Of a stretch of DNA of 5,701 nt, positions 1 through 5,405 are shown in pieces. Within the stretch, counting starts at the first letter, position 1; every line of letters begins with the position of its first letter. The notes beneath the pieces are model-generated. The model was not told the DNA's origin, did no database searches, and saw nothing but the letters and a program-made list of their open reading frames with translations. Source of the DNA: Actinomycetota bacterium (lineage in GTDB: Bacteria > Actinomycetota > Acidimicrobiia > IMCC26256 > BP-133); NCBI GenBank assembly GCA_030838815.1, contig JAUZEX010000598.1:1-5701 (forward strand), given 5' to 3'. Made by a program: the position numbers and the translations under genes.

Positions 1-1303
1 CCCACACCAGCAACGGTCGGAGCCCCCCCGGCCCGGCGGCCGCCAGCGGGACCATCCCCCACAGCAGGTACCAGGGCTGGATGACTGGTCCGAGCGTCAC
101 AACGGCCAAAAGGCCGATGCCGAGGCCGGCCGGTGAAACCGGGCGACCCCGCATGGTCAGGGCGTGCGCACAGATGAGAACGGCGAGCGCGAGCCCTGCC
201 GCTCGGGCCAGGGAGAGCGTCCAGGAGGCGGGGAACGCGAGGCCGAGGCGTTGGGTGAGTTGACCGGCGGCCAAGCCGATGTCGGTCGTCGGCGACAGCA
301 CGGTCCGGACCCGGGTGGCAGTGGCCAGCGTCCCGAGCCACCCCCAGCCCAACCCGGCGCCGGCGGTCAGGAGCGTGGCGACCGTGGCGGTGACCGCCGC
401 CGCGCCCGCCGCCGCCCGCGCCATGCTGCGGCGGTCCGGGCAGGAACGAAGCCAGTCCGCCCCGACATAGACGGCACCGAGCGCGGCGGGTGCCTTGACC
501 CCGGCCGCCAGGAGACACAGCACCAGTGCGGTCCCAAACCGGCCCCGGCGCCCCAGCACGAGCCCGGCCACGAGCAGGCCGAGCATCAGACCGTCGTTGT
601 GTCCCCCGCTCACCACATGGAGCAGAACGAGGGGGTTCAGGACGCCGAGCCAGAGGGCCTGCGAAGGGTCCCTGCCGCACGCGGCCGCCAGCCGGGGCAG
701 CCACACGGCCAGCAGAGCGACACCGGCGATCGACAGCAGGCGCAACCCGGCCACGGCGACCAGCACGTGCTGTCCGCTGTGGCGCACGATGAGCCCGTCG
801 AGGGCGAGGAACAGCGGCCCGTACGGACTCCGGGCGCTCATCCAGATGGGAGAGACGAGGCCCAGGTACGGTCCCCCACCGAGAACTGAAGGACCGTGAT
901 GGTACGGGTTGATGCCGAGGGCAATCTCCCGCCCGTGCGCCGCGTAGCTGAACACGTCCCGACTGAAGAGCGGCGGCCCGATCAGGAGGGGAAGCCCCCA
1001 GGCGAGCAACACGACAAGGAGCGCGCCGTGGCCCGTGCCCGGCTGGCGGCGAAGGAGACGCCCGACGTGCAGCCAAGCCCCGACCAGACCCAAGAGGCCC
1101 CCATAGCTGCAGCCGTATCCGACCACGGTGGCGGCGACGCCCCGCGGACCAGCCTGCGGGCCCACCAGCACCCCGCCGGCGACGATCAGCATGCTGGCCG
1201 TCAGCCCCACCGCCAACCCGGGCCACAGACCGGCGCTGCACAGCAGGGACGTGAGCCCCGCCGTGGCGCGCTTACCCGGATGGGCCGTCCTCTCGCCGAG
1301 CAT
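1..1303 (-). CDS. MptB-like polyprenol-phosphomannose-dependent alpha-1,6-mannosyltransferase (C-terminus cut by window edge)
   Basis: Reading the minus strand from the ATG at 1303 gives 434 codons without a stop to the left edge. An in-frame TGA at 1328-1330 and no other start codon between fix this start. The protein is a multi-span membrane protein with hydrophobic stretches at about residues 17-48, 56-80, 93-112, 180-203, 215-250, 257-282, 297-325, 365-383 and 395-422. It carries MptB-type signatures: FSRDVFSY (113-120; D116 in the first large outer loop is the likely catalytic acid, as in other GT-C enzymes), GINPY (130-134), PYGPLF (160-165), NPLVLLHVVSGGHND (223-237), KAPAAL (270-275) and QPWYLLWG (409-416). 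Family knowledge: MptB transfers mannose from polyprenyl-phosphomannose to the alpha-1,6-mannan core of lipomannan in mycobacteria and corynebacteria. Paralogues occur in other actinomycetes, so the acceptor here is unknown. Some tens of C-terminal residues are probably missing. It is divergent from the glycosyltransferase at 1465. Confidence 0.9.
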   Translation of the reverse strand, partial: MLGERTAHPGKRATAGLTSLLCSAGLWPGLAVGLTASMLIVAGGVLVGPQAGPRGVAATVVGYGCSYGGLLGLVGAWLHVGRLLRRQPGTGHGALLVVLLAWGLPLLIGPPLFSRDVFSYAAHGREIALGINPYHHGPSVLGGGPYLGLVSPIWMSARSPYGPLFLALDGLIVRHSGQHVLVAVAGLRLLSIAGVALLAVWLPRLAAACGRDPSQALWLGVLNPLVLLHVVSGGHNDGLMLGLLVAGLVLGRRGRFGTALVLCLLAAGVKAPAALGAVYVGADWLRSCPDRRSMARAAAGAAAVTATVATLLTAGAGLGWGWLGTLATATRVRTVLSPTTDIGLAAGQLTQRLGLAFPASWTLSLARAAGLALAVLICAHALTMRGRPVSPAGLGIGLLAVVTLGPVIQPWYLLWGMVPLAAAGPGGLRPLLVW

Positions 1304-1308
1304 GCCCG

Positions 1309-1314
1309 ACTCTA
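1309..1314 (-). promoter_or_regulatory. Probable -10 element of a leaderless promoter for the MptB-like gene
   Basis: On the minus strand TAGAGT fits the TANNNT -10 consensus and ends 5 nt before the ATG at 1303, so transcription would start at or next to the start codon. No Shine-Dalgarno sequence lies in the 15 nt before the ATG, which agrees with leaderless translation. No convincing -35 hexamer was seen. The hexamer lies within the 8-bp palindrome CTCTAGAG (1310-1317). Confidence 0.5.
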
Positions 1315-1413
1315 GAGCGCCGGGCCCTCACCGAGGCGGATTGGCAACCTCCGACCCGCAACGGCGCAAGCGGCCGGAAAGGAGACGTTCACGAGAACGG
1401 CGGGAACGGGCCG

Positions 1414-1457
1414 CCCTATCCTCAGTGACCGGGTTCAGAGCCCGACGGCGGATAGGG
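1414..1457. repeat. 8-bp inverted repeat in the divergent promoter region, possible operator
   Basis: CCCTATCC (1414-1421) and its exact reverse complement GGATAGGG (1450-1457) flank a 28-bp spacer. The right arm overlaps the proposed -10 hexamer (1453-1458) of the GT39-like gene. The left arm overlaps TATCCT (1417-1422), itself a good -10-like hexamer on the plus strand. The arm centres are 36 bp apart, about three and a half helical turns. The repeat is visible in the sequence; operator function is inference. Confidence 0.35.
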
Positions 1458-1458
1458 T
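1453..1458 (+). promoter_or_regulatory. Probable -10 element of a leaderless promoter for the GT39-like gene
   Basis: TAGGGT fits TANNNT and ends exactly 6 nt before the GTG at 1465, the spacing expected when transcription begins at the G of the start codon. No Shine-Dalgarno sequence is present. This supports GTG 1465 over ATG 1501 as the start. No good -35 hexamer was found at the usual distance. TATCCT at 1417-1422 is an alternative -10 that would give a short leader. Confidence 0.5.
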
Positions 1459-1464
1459 CGGTCT

Positions 1465-2943
1465 GTGGCCGGTCGGGCGGGGCGAAGAGCAGCGCGCGTC
1501 ATGGCGGGCTGGGAATCGGTGTGCCGCCGTTCGACGCTGGGCCTTTCGCTGCTGATGACGTCGTTGTCGGTCGTGTTGCACGCCCCCGGGTTCGTGGTCC
1601 GGCTCGTCAACTCCGATGAGGCGAGCCTGGCATCGATGGCCATGGTCATCAACCGCGGCGGAACGCTGTACCACCGGATCGCTGATCGCAAGCCTCCGGT
1701 CGTGCCCTACCTGTACGCCGGAGTGTTCCGCCTGACCGGCACGGCCGACATCCGCTATGTGCGCTTCGTTGCCGCCGTGGCGCTGGGCCTCACCGCGTCG
1801 TTGTTGACGGTGGAGGCGTTCCGGCGTAGCGGTTCCCGCGGCGCGGGGCTCGGATGCGGAGTGCTGTTCCTGTTCGCAGTGACGGCCTTCTTCCCCGATG
1901 ACAGTCAGGCGGCTGGGTTCGAGATCTTCATGCTGCTGCCCATGACGGCGACGGTCGTCCTCGCCGGCCGTCGCCGGTACATCGGGGCAGGCGTGGCGTT
2001 GGCCATCGCCTGCCTCTGCAAACAGACCGCGGTGACGACCGCGCTGCCGGCGGGGTGGCTGTGCTGGCAAAACGGCGGACGGGCGGCACTCGGACGGTTG
2101 GCCGCCGGGGCGGTCGCCCCCATCGCGGTGACCGCGGCGTTCTTCGGCCCGGCGCCGTTCCTGTTGTGGACGGTCACGGGTACCGGCGGCTACCTCGCCC
2201 TGCAGGGGTCGTGGGGCGCGGCGCTGAGCCGGGCGGCCGGTATGACCGGGGCGTTGGCCGGTCTCGAGATCAGCCTGGTCGTGCTCATCGCCATCGCCCT
2301 GCGTCGCCGCTCGGCCACGGTCGACCTGTGGCTCTGGCTGGCCGGAGGGGCGGTGGCGGTCACAGCCGGCCTCCGGTTCTTCGGCCACTACTACCTGCAA
2401 CTGCTTCCGCCCGCCGCCCTGATCGCGGCGCCGGTTCTGGCCACCGCGCCGGCGGTCGGTCGACGGCTGGCGCTCGCCGGTGTGGCGCTGCCCGCCGCAG
2501 TTTGCGCCGGCGTCGGCTTCGTCCCCACCGGCGATTCGGCCACCATCCCCTACCGGCCGCTGGCCACCGCCGTCCGGAGGGTCACGGATCGGGACGACAC
2601 CGTCTTCGTCTGGGGCAACGTGCCCGAGATCTACTGTCTGTCGGGGCGAGAGCCGGCCACCCGGTTCATCCATACCGGATTCCTCACCGGGAACTCGGGC
2701 GGCCGTCCGAACGGACGGGCCGGTCTCAAGGAGGCGATGCCCGGCGCGTGGACGATGCTGGCCGCCGACTTTCGGGCGAAGCTTCCCGACCTGGTCGTCG
2801 ACACAACGGGCGGCGACATCCGCCAGAGCGCCTATTACCCCATGTCGAGCACCTGGCTCTGGCCCCTGGTGCAGGGCAATTACCGTCTGATCGACACCCT
2901 CGATGGCGTCCGGTTCTACATCCTCAAGACCGTGAGCGCCTAG
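1465..2943 (+). CDS. GT-C membrane glycosyltransferase, family 39 / ArnT-like
   Basis: This encodes 492 residues. Hydrophobic segments lie at about residues 24-48, 97-117, 128-143, 152-166, 173-185, 209-237, 262-279, 286-302, 307-327 and 334-352, followed by a mainly soluble C-terminal part (355-492). Acidic D51-E52 follow the first membrane segment and KPP (76-78) follows in the first outer loop; DE plus KPP is typical of GT39/PMT_2 enzymes, where the acidic pair is near the active site. FGHYYLQLLPP (306-316) is also family-like. Such enzymes transfer a sugar from a polyprenyl-phosphate donor to a lipid, glycan or protein on the outer membrane face. Donor and acceptor cannot be read from the sequence. 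I chose GTG 1465 because of the leaderless -10 signal; the in-frame ATG at 1501 would remove 12 basic residues and has only a weak ribosome site. It is head to head with the MptB-like gene, which suggests a shared envelope-glycan role. Confidence 0.85.
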   Translation: MAGRAGRRAARVMAGWESVCRRSTLGLSLLMTSLSVVLHAPGFVVRLVNSDEASLASMAMVINRGGTLYHRIADRKPPVVPYLYAGVFRLTGTADIRYVRFVAAVALGLTASLLTVEAFRRSGSRGAGLGCGVLFLFAVTAFFPDDSQAAGFEIFMLLPMTATVVLAGRRRYIGAGVALAIACLCKQTAVTTALPAGWLCWQNGGRAALGRLAAGAVAPIAVTAAFFGPAPFLLWTVTGTGGYLALQGSWGAALSRAAGMTGALAGLEISLVVLIAIALRRRSATVDLWLWLAGGAVAVTAGLRFFGHYYLQLLPPAALIAAPVLATAPAVGRRLALAGVALPAAVCAGVGFVPTGDSATIPYRPLATAVRRVTDRDDTVFVWGNVPEIYCLSGREPATRFIHTGFLTGNSGGRPNGRAGLKEAMPGAWTMLAADFRAKLPDLVVDTTGGDIRQSAYYPMSSTWLWPLVQGNYRLIDTLDGVRFYILKTVSA

Positions 2944-2946
2944 GTT
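2941..2946 (+). promoter_or_regulatory. Probable -10 element of a leaderless promoter for the HipA-like gene, overlapping the upstream stop codon
   Basis: TAGGTT fits TANNNT and ends 7 nt before the ATG at 2954. Its first three bases are the TAG stop codon of the preceding glycosyltransferase. The ATG has no Shine-Dalgarno sequence, so the kinase is either transcribed from here as a leaderless message or translated by re-initiation after the upstream gene. Confidence 0.4.
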
Positions 2947-2953
2947 CGGGCCC

Positions 2954-3718
2954 ATGCTCCCCCGGGTTCTGGCCACCCGCTACGTCTCCCCGCTGCGGGA
3001 GGGCGGTTCCCTGCCCGGGCTGGTCGAGGCCGACGACCTCGGGACCTACGTGATGAAGTTCACGGGGGCGGGGCAGGGTCGAAAGGCGCTCGTGGCCGAG
3101 GTCATCGTCGGCGAGCTCGGTCGCCGGCTCGGCCTGCGGATCCCGGAGATGGCGGCCATCGAGCTCGACGCCGCCATCGGCCACTACGAGGCCGACCAGG
3201 AGGTTCAGGACCTGTTGACGGCCAGCGTGGGGCTGAACCTCGGCATCGACTTCCTGCCCGGCGCCTTCGGTTTCGACGGCGTCGCCCATCCCGCCGATCC
3301 CGGCGAGGCCGCCCGCATCCTCTGGTTCGATGCCTTCGTGGCCAACATCGACCGCACCTGGCGCAACCCGAACCTGCTCGTCTGGCACCGCCAGCTGTGG
3401 TGCATCGACCACGGTGCCGCCCTGTACTTCCACCACGCCTGGGAGCGGACCAGTCCGGAGCGGTTCGCGGCCCAGCCCTTCGACGCCCGGAACCACATGC
3501 TGATCCGCCACGCCGCCGGAGTGCCCGACGCCGACGCCGCCCTGGCGGGCCGGATCACGGCCGAGCTCCTCCACGACGTGGTGGCCCAGGTCCCGCAGGA
3601 GTGGCTCGAGCCGGCGCCGGGACGGGACAAGCCCGACGAGGTGCGGGCGTCCTACGTCGACCACCTCCTGGCCCGATTGGCCCCGCCCCGCCCCTGGCTG
3701 CCGGAGGAGACGCCGTGA
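2954..3718 (+). CDS. HipA-like Ser/Thr protein kinase (stand-alone kinase domain, HipA_2 type)
   Basis: This encodes 254 residues, much shorter than E. coli HipA (about 440). It lacks the HipA N-terminal subdomain and consists of the kinase core only. The GGS loop (18-20) resembles the HipA glycine-rich/P-loop segment. VMKF holds a likely ATP-binding lysine (K35). NIDRTWRN (131-138) matches the HipA catalytic loop with D133 and N138 at the D-x4-N spacing. IDHG (151-154) supplies the metal-binding aspartate D152. All key residues are present, so the kinase is probably active. HipA phosphorylates glutamyl-tRNA synthetase and some relatives phosphorylate other tRNA synthetases; the target here is unknown. 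The gene starts 10 bp after the upstream stop and overlaps the DUF3037 gene by 4 nt. No HipB-like helix-turn-helix gene is adjacent. The ATG fits the family N-terminus but has no Shine-Dalgarno sequence. Confidence 0.85.
   Translation: MLPRVLATRYVSPLREGGSLPGLVEADDLGTYVMKFTGAGQGRKALVAEVIVGELGRRLGLRIPEMAAIELDAAIGHYEADQEVQDLLTASVGLNLGIDFLPGAFGFDGVAHPADPGEAARILWFDAFVANIDRTWRNPNLLVWHRQLWCIDHGAALYFHHAWERTSPERFAAQPFDARNHMLIRHAAGVPDADAALAGRITAELLHDVVAQVPQEWLEPAPGRDKPDEVRASYVDHLLARLAPPRPWLPEETP
3703..3710 (+). promoter_or_regulatory. Strong ribosome binding site for the DUF3037 gene, inside the kinase gene
   Basis: GGAGGAGA ends 4 nt before the GTG at 3715, within the last codons of the HipA-like gene. 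It decides the start of the DUF3037 gene in a reading frame that is open far upstream, and it contrasts with the lack of such a site before the kinase. Confidence 0.75.
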
Positions 3719-4107
3719 CCGGGGACGCCGCCCGGACCAGCTTCGAGTACTTCGTGCTCCGCTGCGTTCCCCGCGTCGACCGGGAGGAGTTCGTCAACGT
3801 CGGGGTCGTCGTCTACTGCCAGGGCCCCGGCTTCCTCGCCGCCGCCTGCGACGTGACGGTGGACCGGCTGAGGGCGCTGAACCCGGATGTGGACGTCGAC
3901 GCGGTGTGCGCCGCCCTCGCCACCATCGAGGCGGTCTGCCGGGGCGACGACTCCGCCGGCCCCGCCGCCGGAGGCAGCCGCCGGGAGCGCTTCGGCTGGC
4001 TGGCGGCGCCCCGCAGCACGGTCGTTCAGCCCGGCCCCATCCACGCCGGCCTCACTGACGACCCGGCCCGGGAGCTGGCCCACCTCCTGGCCACCCTGGT
4101 CGCCTGA
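3715..4107 (+). CDS. DUF3037 family protein, coupled to the HipA-like kinase
   Basis: This encodes 130 residues and is probably cytoplasmic, with no signal peptide or membrane span. It matches the DUF3037 family in two blocks: YFVLRCVPRVDREEFVNVGV (12-31) with the typical EFVNVGVV core, and RFGWLAAPRSTVVQPGPIHA (92-111) followed by GLTDDP (112-117). A variable Gly/Ala-rich linker (about 79-89) separates them. The biochemical function is unknown. The frame is open from 3397, but the start is GTG 3715: it overlaps the kinase stop as GTGA, has a strong ribosome site and begins just before family-conserved sequence. Coupling implies the two proteins are made together, so DUF3037 could be a regulator, antitoxin or substrate of the kinase. 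I recall HipA-like and DUF3037 genes recurring as neighbours in other genomes, but could not check this here. Confidence 0.85.
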   Translation: MTGDAARTSFEYFVLRCVPRVDREEFVNVGVVVYCQGPGFLAAACDVTVDRLRALNPDVDVDAVCAALATIEAVCRGDDSAGPAAGGSRRERFGWLAAPRSTVVQPGPIHAGLTDDPARELAHLLATLVA

Positions 4108-4150
4108 ACGCCGGAGATGTAGGCGGCCACCCGTTGCGGGGCGGTTGAGT

Positions 4151-4167
4151 CGCCCGATCACCGGGCG
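4151..4167. terminator. Possible bidirectional stem-loop between convergent genes
   Basis: CGCCCG (4151-4156) and CGGGCG (4162-4167) form a perfect 6-bp GC stem with a 5-nt loop. It lies in the 66-bp gap between the convergent DUF3037 and oxidoreductase genes. There is no T-tract on either strand, so any termination would not be the classical intrinsic type. GGGCG (4139-4143) could pair with CGCCC (4151-4155) as a competing hairpin. Such stems are common by chance at this GC content. Confidence 0.35.
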
Positions 4168-4173
4168 CGGGGC

Positions 4174-5148
4174 TCACGGCTTCAGGACCAGTTTGCCTGT
4201 CACCCGGCGCTCGGCCAGGAGGGTCAGGGCGTCGGCCGCCTCCTCGAGCGGGAACACCGTGGGGGCGGGCGGACGGTAGCGCCCGGCGGCGATGCCGGCG
4301 AAGACCTCGTCGACCAGCGCCAGGTTGCCGCCGGGATCCCGGCGGCCCCACGCCCCCCAGTCGATGCCGACGACGGTCCGGTTCTCGAGCAGCACGAGGT
4401 TGGCCGCCAGCTTGGGGATGGACCCGCCGGCGAAGCCGACCACGAGGTACCGGCCGAACGGGCGCAGGGTGCGCAGCGCCGGTTCGGCGTACCGGTCGCC
4501 GACCGGATCGACGACGAGATCGGCCCCGCCCCCGGTGATCTCCCGCACCCGGGCCTTGAGATCCTCGGCCTCGTAGTCGATCGCCACCTCCGCCCCGGCC
4601 CCGAGGGCCGCCGCCCGCTTGGGCTCGCCCGCCGCGGCGGCGATCACCCGGACGCCGAGCGACCGGCCCACGTCGACGGCGGCGAGGCCGATCCCCCCGC
4701 CAGCTCCGAGCACGAGCATCCATTCGCCCGGCGTGACCGTGGTCCGGCGGGTGAGGGCGAAGACCATCGTGCCGTAGCTCTCCACCGCGGTGGCGGCCAC
4801 GTCGTACGCCACCCCCTCGGGCAGGAGGTTGAGCGCCGCGGCCGGCAACACCCGGTGGCTGGCATAGCCTCCGAGCGCCATCGACGTGGCCGCCACCCGG
4901 TCCCCGACTGCGACGCCCGCCACCCCGTCGCCGATCTCGACCACGTCGCCCGCCACCGTCAGGCCCGGTGTGAACGGGAGCGGAGGCTTGACCTGGTAAC
5001 CCCCGGCCACGATGAGCCCGTCGACGAAGCTCACACCCGCCGCCCGCACGGCCACGACCACGTCGCCCGGACCAGCGTGGGGATCCGGGGCCTCCTCGAC
5101 CACCAATCCCTGCGGCGGTCCGAACTGATGACAGGTCACGCGCCGCAC
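4174..5148 (-). CDS. Zinc-free NADPH:quinone oxidoreductase family protein (MDR superfamily)
   Basis: This encodes 324 residues, the usual length for quinone oxidoreductase-like MDR proteins (COG0604). The N-terminal GroES-like domain covers about 1-120, with FGPPQGLVVEEAPDP (9-23), AAGVSFVDGL (36-45) and PGLTVAGDVVEIG (61-73). The Rossmann domain begins near 125, with the nucleotide-binding loop GAGGGIG (148-154). A DPVGD segment (214-218) and the terminal VTGKLVLKP (316-324) are also family-typical. No zinc-ligand cysteine or histidine pattern is visible, which points to a zinc-free reductase of quinones or enones. Substrate and physiological role are unknown. GTG 5148 is chosen because GGAGGT lies 3 nt upstream and the protein then begins like its relatives; GTG 5139, in the same frame, is an alternative with 12-nt spacing. 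The gene diverges from the small membrane-protein gene with a 50-bp gap. Confidence 0.9.
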   Translation of the reverse strand: MRRVTCHQFGPPQGLVVEEAPDPHAGPGDVVVAVRAAGVSFVDGLIVAGGYQVKPPLPFTPGLTVAGDVVEIGDGVAGVAVGDRVAATSMALGGYASHRVLPAAALNLLPEGVAYDVAATAVESYGTMVFALTRRTTVTPGEWMLVLGAGGGIGLAAVDVGRSLGVRVIAAAAGEPKRAAALGAGAEVAIDYEAEDLKARVREITGGGADLVVDPVGDRYAEPALRTLRPFGRYLVVGFAGGSIPKLAANLVLLENRTVVGIDWGAWGRRDPGGNLALVDEVFAGIAAGRYRPPAPTVFPLEEAADALTLLAERRVTGKLVLKP

Positions 5149-5151
5149 GGC

Positions 5152-5157
5152 ACCTCC
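5152..5157 (-). promoter_or_regulatory. Ribosome binding site of the oxidoreductase gene
   Basis: On the minus strand GGAGGT lies 3 nt before GTG 5148 and 12 nt before the alternative GTG 5139. The first spacing is slightly short and the second slightly long; the family-like N-terminus favours 5148. Confidence 0.6.
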
Positions 5158-5182
5158 ACGCTGGTTCCCGGAGCCTCGGCGG

Positions 5183-5188
5183 AGGGTA
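5183..5188 (-). promoter_or_regulatory. Possible -10 element for the oxidoreductase gene
   Basis: On the minus strand TACCCT fits TANNNT and would place the transcript start near 5176, leaving a leader of about 28 nt that contains the GGAGGT ribosome site. No clear -35 hexamer is seen. It overlaps the Shine-Dalgarno candidate of the divergent small gene. Confidence 0.25.
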
Positions 5189-5198
5189 GACGCCGGCC

Positions 5199-5318
5199 AT
5201 GAGCTTTCTTCTCATCGTCGTGCTGATCGCCGTCGCCGCCTTCGCCGGGCTCAAGCTCGTGCGCCACGACGCCCGGGCCGATCCCGGCGCGGAGTCGCAC
5301 CGGCCGCCGTCGCCCTGA
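5199..5318 (+). CDS. Small predicted single-span membrane protein (39 residues)
   Basis: ATG 5199 opens a 39-residue frame ending at TGA 5316-5318. Residues 2-18 are almost entirely hydrophobic (FLLIVVLIAVAAFAG at 3-17), followed by a basic turn (K19, R22) and a polar, proline-rich tail ending RPPSP. This fits one membrane helix with the charged tail probably on the cytoplasmic side. A purine-rich GGAGGG (5181-5186) lies 12 nt upstream, slightly far for an ideal ribosome site. I do not recognise the protein. It could be a small membrane regulator or an uncharacterised peptide, and I cannot exclude a chance frame. The clear split between a hydrophobic helix and a polar tail, and the fit between two divergently oriented neighbours, favour a real gene. 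Confidence 0.55.
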   Translation: MSFLLIVVLIAVAAFAGLKLVRHDARADPGAESHRPPSP

Positions 5319-5335
5319 GCCCGTCATCGGCGGGC
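5319..5335 (+). terminator. Weak stem-loop just after the small gene
   Basis: GCCCG (5319-5323) pairs with CGGGC (5331-5335) around a 7-nt loop, starting directly after the stop codon of the small gene. GCCCGTC (5319-5325) can also pair with GACGGGC (5368-5374). No T-tract follows. It lies in the 87-bp gap between convergent genes, so a terminator is expected here, but the evidence is thin. Confidence 0.2.
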
Positions 5336-5405
5336 CGCTCGCTTCAGCCCGAGGTGCGGGGCCGGAGGACGGGCGGTGGCGTCGCCGGCTCAGACCTGGC
5401 GGCGA

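Noticed and set aside
164..889. 241-codon open frame on the plus strand
   Set aside because: Its product is low-complexity, rich in Arg/Gly/Gln/Pro with no recognisable domain, and it lies antisense to a clear MptB-like protein. It is a GC-rich shadow frame.
1310..1317. 8-bp palindrome CTCTAGAG before the MptB-like gene
   Set aside because: It is not extended by flanking bases and is better explained as part of the -10 hexamer; there is not enough to call an operator.
1378..1385. AAAGGAGA, a strong Shine-Dalgarno-like sequence in the intergenic region
   Set aside because: No ATG, GTG or TTG follows at a usable distance on the plus strand, so it does not mark a gene start.
1386..1399. Palindrome CGTTC-ACGA-GAACG resembling an SOS/LexA box
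   Set aside because: The actinobacterial and Bacillus LexA box has GAAC and GTTC in the opposite order (GAAC-N4-GTTC). Here the half-sites are everted, so it is not a LexA site. It remains a 5-bp inverted repeat of unknown meaning.
1435..2976. 513-codon open frame on the minus strand
   Set aside because: It is antisense to the GT39-like gene and encodes an Arg/Gly/His/Gln-rich product with no membrane segments or motifs. The plus-strand product has family motifs and a proper membrane topology.
2924..3664. 246-codon open frame on the minus strand
   Set aside because: It is antisense to the HipA-like kinase, which has intact catalytic motifs; the antisense product resembles no family I know.
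3397..3714. Upstream extension of the DUF3037 frame within the kinase gene
   Set aside because: The frame is open from 3397, but these 106 codons encode a Pro/Arg/Gly-rich stretch unlike DUF3037. The GTG at 3715 has a strong ribosome site and starts just before conserved sequence.
4052..5254. 400-codon open frame on the minus strand overlapping the oxidoreductase
   Set aside because: It is a different frame of the same strand with an Arg/Gly-rich low-complexity product, while the 324-residue frame is a full-length MDR protein.
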